NCBI GenBank assembly: GCA_900765465.1
Contig: CAAFRM010000259.1
Span: 1-13,516, forward strand
Direction: 5' to 3'
From: an uncultured Prevotella sp.
GTDB lineage: Bacteria; Bacteroidota; Bacteroidia; Bacteroidales; Bacteroidaceae
DNA: 13,516 nt
Below, piece by piece: positions 6,832 through 13,516 of this stretch. Position numbers and translations under genes: made by a program. Below the pieces are notes generated by a model. The model had not been told where the DNA came from. It saw nothing but the letters and a program-made list of their open reading frames with translations, and did not search any database. The stretch's first letter is position 1, and each line of letters opens with the position of its first letter.

Positions 6832-8240
6832 AGTTCTATTTCCCTGAAAATAGTATTGTTGTCGTAGATGCTGACTGCCTTCTCGATATTGATGATGGCA
6901 AGTCCGCGGTTTAACATCAGCTTATACATTCTCTCCATGCTTTCGAGGAATCCCGTATATTCGTCCATTCTCATCAGGTAGTTGTACCCCTGCTTCTGGT
7001 TCTTGTAGGCAAATCTTCTCATGTCGATGTATTTGCCGGTCTGTTCTATATGGAACGCCTCGGTGGCGATGGCGTGGTTCAAATTCTCTATTCTCTTCAG
7101 CAGGATGCCTACCGACTGCTTGATTTCCTTGACATCGGTGCTTCTGCTGCTTCTGATGATTTCCTTTTCTGTTTCGAGAGCCTTGCGCTTGCGTGGATTC
7201 TCGTTGTAGATCGGGATGGTGAATCGCACTCCGATATCACCGTTGTTGCTTATCTTGTTGTTGCTTTGCCAGTAGGATGACCATCTGGCGAAAGGCGTGA
7301 TTCTTGTTGTCGATAAGTAATTCGCCAACTTGCTGTCGTTGTCGGCAATCTGTTCTTTTACCATCACGATTCTTGCGTCGATGCTTTCCTCGTCGATGTG
7401 GTGCCAGAGAGCTGTTGTATCTACCAGAATCCGGGTTGGTTTCATGCGGTAGATAGGTTTATTGGAGATGTCGCGGTCGGAGCAGAGAATGGAGATATCG
7501 TATTCTGCCGCCAGTTTCTCGTTCATCACCTTCAGCATTTTGTCGTTGCTGATTCGGTCTTTCTCCAGCATGTATTGGTATGCCTCGTTCATGATGTCGA
7601 GGTTGTCCAGTCGGTGAGCGATGATGGTACCGATGTAGAAGTTATATTGTTCGGTCAGCTCTTCAGCTGCCTTTTCATAGATGTCTGCTGTCATTCTCTT
7701 CTTGCTTTGCAGCCTGGAGAGTTCGTTAGCCAAAGCTACTTTGGCTTTCTTTTCCTTGCCCTGGTAGAACTTGCTGTTGATGATGTTCCATCCCAGTTCT
7801 GCCTGGGTCTTTACCTTGTATTTGGATACCTGGTCTTCGTTGTCGTTGTCGGCGTCGAAGTAGGCATCGGGTCTGGCATACACCTGTCCGGTTACTTCCA
7901 GTCCGTGGTGTCTTGCTATTGCCAGTTGCTCGTGGGCAGTCTTAGACCAGTAGAGCGAGTCTGTGTTTCTGATGTCAGCCGTGTGCTGACTGTTGAGTCC
8001 CAGGTTGATGACCGGGGATTTTACCCAGATAGGGTGGTTGAGTAGGGTATCGAGTTGTGCGAAGCGATTCTTGAAGTGCTTGAGTACATTTTCATTTTTC
8101 AGATTTTCATAAACGAGCATCTTCGGGCTGAATGCTTTTTTCAGGGTCTTTTGCTTCAGATTTTGAGCCATAACACCCCTTCCTCCGATATTCATCAGAA
8201 GAACAGCTGTAGTGTATAGTATCAATTTTCGCTTCATCAT
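6828..8240 (-). CDS. TolC-family outer-membrane channel protein
   Basis: A 470-residue outer-membrane efflux protein of normal TolC-family length. Residues 1-25 form a Sec signal peptide (basic MMKRK, hydrophobic core, VMA|QN cleavage after A25). The mature protein is rich in long amphipathic helices (about 165-250 and 355-465), as expected for the periplasmic alpha-barrel, and contains GDIGVRFTIPIYNENPRKRK (near 332-351), matching the family's strand-to-helix signature of the second half. The start could equally be the second ATG at 8237. It is coupled by ATGA to the membrane-fusion gene and would form the outer-membrane exit of the export complex. A strong hairpin stands 13 nt before the start codon. 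Sequence identity to well-studied TolC seems low, and I give no gene name. Confidence 0.85.
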   Translation of the reverse strand: MMKRKLILYTTAVLLMNIGGRGVMAQNLKQKTLKKAFSPKMLVYENLKNENVLKHFKNRFAQLDTLLNHPIWVKSPVINLGLNSQHTADIRNTDSLYWSKTAHEQLAIARHHGLEVTGQVYARPDAYFDADNDNEDQVSKYKVKTQAELGWNIINSKFYQGKEKKAKVALANELSRLQSKKRMTADIYEKAAEELTEQYNFYIGTIIAHRLDNLDIMNEAYQYMLEKDRISNDKMLKVMNEKLAAEYDISILCSDRDISNKPIYRMKPTRILVDTTALWHHIDEESIDARIVMVKEQIADNDSKLANYLSTTRITPFARWSSYWQSNNKISNNGDIGVRFTIPIYNENPRKRKALETEKEIIRSSRSTDVKEIKQSVGILLKRIENLNHAIATEAFHIEQTGKYIDMRRFAYKNQKQGYNYLMRMDEYTGFLESMERMYKLMLNRGLAIINIEKAVSIYDNNTIFREIEL

Positions 8241-8253
8241 TCTCTTAGTTTAA

Positions 8254-8301
8254 ACACTATGAATGCAGCTGCAAGCTGTTGCAGCTGCATTCAACCAGTG
8301 T
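8254..8301 (-). terminator. Very stable hairpin upstream of the tolC-like gene
   Basis: A perfect 14-bp inverted repeat (GAATGCAGCTGCAA at 8261-8274 and its complement at 8279-8292) closes a 4-nt loop. One more T-A pair (8260/8293) and an outer 5-bp stem (ACACT at 8254-8258 with AGTGT at 8297-8301) extend it across a small internal loop. On the transcribed - strand it comes 68 nt after the second lipoprotein stop and is followed by TTTAAAC rather than a long U-tract. It may be a partial terminator, or an RNA end-stabiliser that separates abundant lipoprotein mRNA from the export genes. The stem also holds the self-complementary GCAGCTGC. Confidence 0.65.
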
Positions 8302-8322
8302 CTTTTGAATTCTATTGCTCAA

Positions 8323-8337
8323 TGATAATTATTATCT
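8323..8337. promoter_or_regulatory. Palindrome resembling a 7-1-7 Fur/PerR-type operator
   Basis: The 15-mer TGATAATTATTATCT matches 14 of 15 positions of the classical 7-1-7 Fur-family box TGATAATNATTATCA. It sits in the 129-nt gap between the second lipoprotein gene and the tolC-like gene, 32 nt after the lipoprotein stop. No confident promoter is seen around it; TATCATTG on the - strand is one mismatch from the Bacteroidota -7 element TAnnTTTG but lacks a convincing -33 element. AT-rich gaps can produce such palindromes by chance. Confidence 0.35.
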
Positions 8338-8369
8338 ATTTCTTATGAATTGAACATATATCAGATTCC

Positions 8370-10823
8370 TTATTTAGTATAAGAAACCTCAGGATCGGCA
8401 TTCTTGAGCTGGAATACCTGCAGTCTGCTCTGTCCGTAGGCTACGTAGATATAGCCATTATATTCTATTACATAGTTGGCAGAGTGGGCAAGGTTGCGGT
8501 GTGCAACCACCTTATGAGTTTCCTTGTCGAGAACCACAAGTCCGAATCCGCCGTATGCGATATATACATACTTCTTTCCTACGTAGCAGCCATTGGCATG
8601 ACCTTTATACTTACCGGCATTTACACCCTCACTGATGGTAGGACTAGGCATCTGGTAGTGCCAGAGTTCATTGCCTTCCATATCGTAAACATACATACCG
8701 GCAGCACCGCGGCAAACGTAAATCTTGTTGTCATCCACACGAACCACATTCTTACCGTTGTTTGGCTCAATGGTGCTGATAGCGAAGCTCTTGATTGGGT
8801 TGCTGAGGTCTTCTGCCTTCTGGTCGAAGATTTCCACGGTAGCAGGGATAGCCTCTGTCTCGTTGGTAGCTGCTCTGTCCAGATAAACAGTAACGATCTT
8901 ACCATTACCGATAGCTACGTGCTTTACCTTTCCTGGCTTGTTGATCTTGTCAAGCTCATTATAGGTATCTGCATTGTAAACCAGATAGCCCTTGGTGGTT
9001 GCAACGATCAGATGGTTGGTTTCGTTGTTATAGATAACGCAGTTCTCATCATAACCCTTTTTCGCAAATTCTGCTGTTGCAGGATTCATCTGGATGAACT
9101 GCAATGGCTTCTCGTAGATCACGGTGTCCTTGCCATTGATGGTTGATGTGATAGACTTTGATTGGTCTGCCAGCAGATGGTTGTCCTGAATAGGGATGTA
9201 TGCGAGCATTGCACCCTTCTTGTTGGAACTTCCTGGTAAGTAAACCAGGCGCTTGCCAGACTTGAGCTTGACTGCCAGCAGATGGTTGAAGTCGAGATCT
9301 TTCTGGTCATCGCAGAGATACTGCTCCAGTGTTACCTTGTTGTTTTCTACAGGACTGAATACCTCGATACAGCCACCGTGTTTCTTGTCACGGGTATGGT
9401 AAGACATATACAATCTGCCATTGTGTACCTGTACGCAAGTCGCAGAGATGTCATGGTCGTGATTATAGTCGATACTTGAAATCAAGTTGAGTGTAGGCTC
9501 CTTTGTAGGCTCTTTGTCTGCATTGTAACCGTTAGGATTGCACTCTGTCTTCTTGATGACGTAGTTTTTAGCTTCTGGATCATCCTTGAAGAGGACATCG
9601 GCATTATTGTTCCATACAATAGTTGTATTGTCATCTGTAATCGGAGTGGTAGCCCCTTCACTTCCATAGACAGCATTTGCATCCACGATGATATGGGCAT
9701 TATCTCCTGATGTGGAGAAAACAGAGCAATCTACCGTCTTGGCTCCACCCGGATTCCGATCACCCTGTTTTTGTGGCGCATTGTAGTAGAAGGCATTTGC
9801 CTTGATCACAGCTACACCGTCCTTGTCTTGTAAGTCTGCCCTGCCTTGACCATTGTTCAGATTCACGTATTTGCCTTCGATGTCAACCATACTCTGGTCT
9901 TTCAAGTGAAGGATTGCACCAGAATCTTGCCTGTAGTTCTTTGCCTTCAGATACATGACGTAGAGGTTTGTGCCATAGGTGGTGTAAACATCTCCTTCTA
10001 CCTTGAGGGCACAACCGCTATGGAGCTCTGTTGTATTTTGAATCTTTACGCTGGTAGTTGTCATGATGTTTACCCAGGCGTATGACTGGTCTGACATTTC
10101 GAACGCTCCAGTCAAGGTAGCATTGTCTATAACATTCAATTGGGCTTTTTGGGACATAGTAACTTTATCAGCAAAGAGGGAGTTTTTGACATAGAGCTGA
10201 GAGCCTTCTACCATTTTCAAATCGTGTCCTTTTATATTTAAATCCCCAGTATTCTGATGAAATGTATTCTTGATGAGATATTCTTTTTGGTTGGCTGGAA
10301 ATTCGATTGTGCCCCAGTTGAATACCTGCGTATCTCCAAATACTTCATTGCTGTTTTTCGCAATCAGTTTACCTCCGCTCAATACATTGATTGTGGCACC
10401 TGATCCGTTGGCAGAACCATATTCTAATGTACCTTTCACATAGATGGTCATTCCTTCTATGTTGTAACCATCTGCGTTGAGGGTTTCACCAGCTGGTACA
10501 ACATAGGTTCCAGGATGTGCATCATGTTTGTTTTTTACGGAAGAAAGATTAGGAGTTCCTGCAGGAACGGCTGGCTCTGTAGCCTCTGCTCTGGTTACCA
10601 GAGCTCTAGTTTTTGTAGTTGTATTAGCGTATGCACCTTTATAGTTCCATACTCTGGATGCCAGCTGGTCTGCATACTCTGCGGTTACGTCTGTACCAAC
10701 GATAGTAGCAGCTTTACCGATAGGGTCTATGACTGAATCGTTGCCGGAATCGCTACAAGATGCCAAGAGCATTGCAGCAAATGAGAACGTTGCAAGTTTA
10801 ATATTTATAGCTTTCATATTCAT
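8370..10823 (-). CDS. Large surface lipoprotein, beta-solenoid plus beta-propeller (paralogue B)
   Basis: An 817-residue protein of no family I can name. A lipoprotein signal peptide ends in LLAS|C, with the lipid-bearing Cys at residue 23; the following SDSGNDS is acidic and Ser-rich, like Bacteroidota surface-export signals. Residues 24-105 are a low-complexity T/A-rich tether. Residues about 105-420 consist of short beta strands with repeated G-T-hydrophobic turns, as in a right-handed beta-solenoid. Residues about 445-806 contain repeated blade-like strands (NKIYVCRGAAGMYVYD, YVYIAYGGFGLVVLD, YIYVAYGQSRLQVF), as in a beta-propeller. The C-terminal half aligns well with the neighbouring lipoprotein. 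The start at 10823 is the first ATG; the ATG at 10817 matches the paralogue's start (MKAIN versus MKVIN) and is equally possible. A structural or polymer-binding role in the secreted product is inferred from the operon only. Confidence 0.85.
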   Translation of the reverse strand: MNMKAINIKLATFSFAAMLLASCSDSGNDSVIDPIGKAATIVGTDVTAEYADQLASRVWNYKGAYANTTTKTRALVTRAEATEPAVPAGTPNLSSVKNKHDAHPGTYVVPAGETLNADGYNIEGMTIYVKGTLEYGSANGSGATINVLSGGKLIAKNSNEVFGDTQVFNWGTIEFPANQKEYLIKNTFHQNTGDLNIKGHDLKMVEGSQLYVKNSLFADKVTMSQKAQLNVIDNATLTGAFEMSDQSYAWVNIMTTTSVKIQNTTELHSGCALKVEGDVYTTYGTNLYVMYLKAKNYRQDSGAILHLKDQSMVDIEGKYVNLNNGQGRADLQDKDGVAVIKANAFYYNAPQKQGDRNPGGAKTVDCSVFSTSGDNAHIIVDANAVYGSEGATTPITDDNTTIVWNNNADVLFKDDPEAKNYVIKKTECNPNGYNADKEPTKEPTLNLISSIDYNHDHDISATCVQVHNGRLYMSYHTRDKKHGGCIEVFSPVENNKVTLEQYLCDDQKDLDFNHLLAVKLKSGKRLVYLPGSSNKKGAMLAYIPIQDNHLLADQSKSITSTINGKDTVIYEKPLQFIQMNPATAEFAKKGYDENCVIYNNETNHLIVATTKGYLVYNADTYNELDKINKPGKVKHVAIGNGKIVTVYLDRAATNETEAIPATVEIFDQKAEDLSNPIKSFAISTIEPNNGKNVVRVDDNKIYVCRGAAGMYVYDMEGNELWHYQMPSPTISEGVNAGKYKGHANGCYVGKKYVYIAYGGFGLVVLDKETHKVVAHRNLAHSANYVIEYNGYIYVAYGQSRLQVFQLKNADPEVSYTK

Positions 10824-10843
10824 TTACTTAACTTTTATCGTTA

Positions 10844-10860
10844 ACATTCTTGTTGAATGT
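10844..10860 (-). promoter_or_regulatory. Small hairpin in the leader of the second lipoprotein gene
   Basis: ACATTC at 10844-10849 and GAATGT at 10855-10860 form a 6-bp perfect inverted repeat with a 5-nt loop, ending 20 nt before the ATG. It lies just outside any expected ribosome footprint and could be a leader structure or a protein site. The 136-nt gap holds this repeat and the larger hairpin at 10903-10937; I see no convincing TTTG/TAnnTTTG promoter on the - strand. Confidence 0.3.
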
Positions 10861-10902
10861 ATTTCTTGTTTCAGCTAGTCAACTTAGCTCTAATAAGGTG
10901 AA

Positions 10903-10937
10903 TGTTCCCTCCCACTCGCAAGGAGTGGGAGAGAACA
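10903..10937 (-). terminator. Hairpin following the first lipoprotein gene
   Basis: A 9-bp perfect stem (CTCCCACTC at 10909-10917, GAGTGGGAG at 10923-10931) with loop GCAAG is extended, after one C/A mismatch, by a 5-bp outer stem (TGTTC 10903-10907, GAACA 10933-10937). It begins 22 nt past the stop of the first lipoprotein on the transcribed strand and is followed by TTCACCTTATT, a weak U-rich run. It is a fair candidate for an intrinsic or partial terminator. Confidence 0.65.
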
Positions 10938-10959
10938 AGGATTATTTCTTTTATTCGTA

Positions 10960-13353
10960 TTACTTCTTGGTATCTGTAAGCTTGAATACCTGTACACGGC
11001 TCTGACCATATGCAACGAAGATGTTGTTGTCGTTATCGCCTGTTACGAAGTTGGCAGACTTGCCGTTGTATGCCTTGCGGTGGCAAACTTCTTTGCCATT
11101 CTTGTCGAGAACAACCAGACCGTATGAACCGCAAGCTACAAATACGTTGTTAGCTGTAACGTAAACTCCATTAGCGCAACCCTTCACGTATTCCTTTCCT
11201 GCTTCCAAGTTCTCAGCTTTATTAGATGCCTTGAATGTTGGGCAATCGAAGAACTGGCTAACTGTACCATCGGCAGCAATCTTTGAGATACCATTCTCGC
11301 CCTTGCAGACGTAAATCTCACCTTTGGCTTCATCTACTGCAATCACCGCCTTGTTGCCCTTAGGAGAGATTGTACCGACATTATATGTTGCTGCAACGTC
11401 CTGCATTTCATTGTCGTTATATGCTGTCAGTGTGCCATCAACTGTCAATGCGTAGAGCTTGCCGTTTGCTGCAACAAGATACTTACCCTCAGTGCTACCC
11501 TCGTTCCACTTGTTCATCTTTGCATTAAAGATAGTGAATCCATTGGTGGTTGCAACAATGTGGTTATTCTTGAAGTTAGCTACACAGTTGGCATCCATGC
11601 CTTTGGTCTTCCTGTCGATAGCAGAAATTTTAATCTGGTTAGCGAATGTACCATCGCTGTTCAGTGAAATCTGTCCCATGAACGGACCTACACCTGTTAC
11701 CTCATCAGCATGGCTCTTGTTTCCGCTCTGGCTACCTGCTACCCAAAGGGTGTTGCCATCTACCAGGATGTGGTTGTAGTCATTGGCTGCATTGTCTGAT
11801 TCTACACTCTGATCTATAGTCAAGGTGTTGTTTGCCAGACTGATAGCCTCGATAGCTCCATTAGAAGCCTTGCCGTTTGTATGGTAAGCTACATAGAACT
11901 TGCCGTTTACTCCTGGCTGGATGCAAGTAGCAGACATGTCATTGTCTTTATTCTTGTCTTCTGCAACCAAGTCAAGCTTTGGAGCTGCGATGATAGTTGC
12001 AGGATCACCTGCCCACTCAAAGCCATAAGCCTTGTAGTCTGCGCCATCTGCTTTCTCCTTGACACCCTTACCATTAGTTGCCTTATCGTAGTCGAGGTAA
12101 GAAGCTGCAATGTCGAGATCCTCGAAAGTATTCTCCTTAGTTGTACCAGTATAGCACTCTGTGAACTGGAGCAGGAAGGTTGCATTGTTACCAGATGTTG
12201 CCAATGCCTGAATCTGGTTGTCACCATTGTTGGTGAATTTCTTAGCCTTGATAACAGCGATGGCGTTGTCATCGTTCAAGGTAATCTGACCAGCACTTGC
12301 GTTATCAGTTACGATATTGTTGGTATAGATATCGCTCTTGTTATTGATATTGATCTTGCAGTTACCCTTCAGATTGAGAGTAGCATCTTTCTGCTCGTTG
12401 GTAACGTTGATGTAATCTGCAGTGATGTTTGAACCTGCCTCAGCGTTGAATACCTTTGAAGCCTTGATGGCAGAATTCTCGCTGGCTTTCATCTCGCCCT
12501 TAACGTTCAAGGTCTCTGTTCTCAAGAATCCACCGAACTGCAAAGCACCATTTACGTTAACTGTTGTAGCGTTCATGATGTGCTTGGTTGCGTTTACGGT
12601 AGCGCCTTCTTCGATGTTCAGCTCAACGGCGCGGATAGAACCGCCGATGTATGCCTCAGAACCATTCTTGAATGTGATGTTGTGCTTTGGTGTGATGATG
12701 GCCTTCTTGTCGTTCTTGTCATAAGCGTTGATAGAACCGATACCGCCCTTTTCATTTGTATATTTAGCGTACAGCTTACCAGCTACGGTAATATCGTTTT
12801 CTGCAATGATAGAACCGCCATCGTTGATGATGGTTGCGTCAGCAGGAATTTCCAAGGCACCTTTGCCCTTGTACTCCAATGTGGCACCGCCGTCAACGTA
12901 AATGGTACAGCCTGCAATAGAACTGTCGAAAATCAACTTTGAACTACCCTTTACGAAGATGGTAGTACCAGCTACTTTGTGACCGCTCATGTCGAGTGTA
13001 GTCTTGCTGGTGATCAAATATGTCTTGCCTGGAGTCATGTCTTCTGCACCGCTCCACTGTCTTGCATCCTTAGGAACAGCAGGGATAGTAACTTTGTCGG
13101 CAGAAGCAAATGCTCTTGTCTGAGTTGCTCTTGAGAAGAAGAACTTTCTGGCATTAGCTGTTGTGTTCTTGTAATTTGAAACGCGAGCTGCGAGTTCTGC
13201 AGCAGAGCTGCTTGTAAGATTTGCAGTGATAGTCTCTGCAACATCCACTTTAGAGTCTGGGCCACCAGTAGGATCGCTATTGCTGTCGCTACATGATGCG
13301 AAAACAAATGCCGCCAAACCGATGGCAGCAAGCTTGGAATTGATTACCTTCAT
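10960..13353 (-). CDS. Large surface lipoprotein, beta-solenoid plus beta-propeller (paralogue A)
   Basis: A 797-residue lipoprotein, the first gene of the - strand run. The frame can be extended 37 codons to an ATG at 13464, but the lipoprotein signal (MKVINSKLAAIGLAAFVFAS|C, lipid Cys at 21) must be N-terminal, so the ATG at 13353 is chosen. SDSNSD after the Cys suggests surface export. Residues 22-100 are a polar tether containing SNYKNTTAN, shared with the neighbour. Residues about 108-400 are solenoid-like with many short G/N-punctuated strands (TTIFVKGSSKLIFDSSIAGC, ATLEYKGKGALEI). Residues about 455-792 are propeller-like and closely parallel paralogue B (SATCIQ, GSYGLVVLD, FVAYGQSRVQVFKL). 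Conserved cysteines (such as C477, C590, C683) match those of paralogue B. It and its neighbour are probably an old tandem duplication. No enzymatic motif is seen; a structural, binding or matrix role is inferred. Confidence 0.85.
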   Translation of the reverse strand: MKVINSKLAAIGLAAFVFASCSDSNSDPTGGPDSKVDVAETITANLTSSSAAELAARVSNYKNTTANARKFFFSRATQTRAFASADKVTIPAVPKDARQWSGAEDMTPGKTYLITSKTTLDMSGHKVAGTTIFVKGSSKLIFDSSIAGCTIYVDGGATLEYKGKGALEIPADATIINDGGSIIAENDITVAGKLYAKYTNEKGGIGSINAYDKNDKKAIITPKHNITFKNGSEAYIGGSIRAVELNIEEGATVNATKHIMNATTVNVNGALQFGGFLRTETLNVKGEMKASENSAIKASKVFNAEAGSNITADYINVTNEQKDATLNLKGNCKININNKSDIYTNNIVTDNASAGQITLNDDNAIAVIKAKKFTNNGDNQIQALATSGNNATFLLQFTECYTGTTKENTFEDLDIAASYLDYDKATNGKGVKEKADGADYKAYGFEWAGDPATIIAAPKLDLVAEDKNKDNDMSATCIQPGVNGKFYVAYHTNGKASNGAIEAISLANNTLTIDQSVESDNAANDYNHILVDGNTLWVAGSQSGNKSHADEVTGVGPFMGQISLNSDGTFANQIKISAIDRKTKGMDANCVANFKNNHIVATTNGFTIFNAKMNKWNEGSTEGKYLVAANGKLYALTVDGTLTAYNDNEMQDVAATYNVGTISPKGNKAVIAVDEAKGEIYVCKGENGISKIAADGTVSQFFDCPTFKASNKAENLEAGKEYVKGCANGVYVTANNVFVACGSYGLVVLDKNGKEVCHRKAYNGKSANFVTGDNDNNIFVAYGQSRVQVFKLTDTKK

Positions 13354-13398
13354 ATCTATTAATAGTTTTAATTTTATTTTAGACGTTATTATCTTTAC

Positions 13399-13428
13399 TT
13401 CATCATTACCTTGTGTTTCATTATTACC
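13399..13428 (-). repeat. Direct repeat in the leader of the first lipoprotein gene
   Basis: TTCATCATTACC (13399-13410) and TTCATTATTACC (13417-13428), written on the + strand, agree in 11 of 12 bases and are 18 nt apart, so the same helix face is offset by less than two turns. They lie 46-75 nt before the lipoprotein start in the divergent intergenic region. This could be a tandem regulator site or simple sequence drift. No confident promoter is seen in 13354-13489. Confidence 0.35.
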
Positions 13429-13489
13429 TTTACTAAACTTTCGCAAGTGATGGCACACCTGCATAATTTAACATAAAATAGGAATAAAA

Positions 13490-13516
13490 ATGGCTTCTAA
13501 GTTTGCTCAACTCGCT
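13490..13516 (+). CDS. Start of a divergent gene, truncated by the window edge
   Basis: An ATG at 13490 opens a frame reading MASKFAQLA that is still open at the last base. It is preceded by an A-rich stretch with AGGAA (13480-13484) six bases before the ATG, in keeping with Bacteroidota starts. A weak TAATTTAA (13464-13471) could be a -7 element. Nine codons are too few to name a product; it is reported because the region between it and the lipoprotein gene would then be a divergent promoter region. Confidence 0.4.

Noticed and set aside
7398..8045. + strand open frame of 215 codons opposite the tolC-like gene
   Set aside because: Antisense shadow of a gene with a clear signal peptide and family pattern; Val/Phe/Cys-rich translation without recognisable domains or start context.
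5662..8240. HlyD/TolC pair as a type I protein secretion or multidrug efflux system
   Set aside because: No ABC transporter, RND or MFS pump lies nearby, while a GT2 synthase and a sugar-nucleotide dehydrogenase follow closely downstream on the same strand; polysaccharide export fits better, though this is inference.
13354..13464. 37-codon in-frame N-terminal extension of the first lipoprotein
   Set aside because: It would place the lipoprotein signal peptide internally; the paralogue starts at the matching methionine, so the ATG at 13353 is preferred.
1..13516. CRISPR array, tRNA, rRNA, insertion sequence or phage genes
   Set aside because: No regularly spaced repeats, tRNA-like cloverleaf, rRNA sequence, transposase or integrase motif, or flanking inverted repeats were seen.

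Overview
The window looks like chromosomal DNA of an anaerobic Bacteroidota, most likely of the Prevotella/Segatella group. The clues are the pyruvate formate-lyase pair, lipoproteins whose lipid-acceptor Cys is followed by an S-D-rich stretch typical of Bacteroidota surface lipoproteins, A-rich translation starts without strong Shine-Dalgarno sequences, and overall protein style. The taxonomic call is inference; there is no rRNA or other marker in the window.

Left edge (1-860, + strand): the last 16 codons of pflB (formate acetyltransferase), an intergenic hairpin, then complete pflA (radical-SAM activating enzyme). This is ordinary anaerobic metabolism and probably unrelated to the rest.

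Main locus (902-13353, all on the - strand, so transcribed right to left): eight genes in one direction with short gaps. In transcription order they are two large paralogous lipoproteins (10960-13353, 8370-10823), a TolC-type outer-membrane channel (6828-8240), a HlyD-type membrane-fusion protein overlapping it by ATGA (5662-6831), a tail-anchored zinc-ribbon protein of unknown function (4038-5648), a membrane family-2 glycosyltransferase of the processive type (2699-4015), a UDP-sugar 6-dehydrogenase (1385-2641) and a stand-alone response-regulator receiver protein (902-1360). Strong hairpins follow each lipoprotein gene, and an AT-rich palindrome close to the 7-1-7 Fur/PerR-type operator lies before the tolC-like gene.

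Read together, the locus looks like a complete synthase-dependent exopolysaccharide machine. The dehydrogenase would make a UDP-uronic acid, the GT2 synthase would polymerise and extrude it, and the HlyD and TolC proteins would carry it through the envelope. The two lipoproteins (predicted beta-solenoid plus beta-propeller) could bind or display the polymer outside. The zinc-ribbon protein and the receiver protein could control it. The logic resembles alginate (algD, alg8, alg44), but with a TolC channel instead of AlgE/AlgK, no visible PilZ domain, and extra lipoproteins. I do not recognise it as a named system; the functional assembly is inference from gene content.

Right edge (13354-13516): a divergent intergenic region with a short direct repeat, and the first nine codons of a probable + strand gene that runs off the end.
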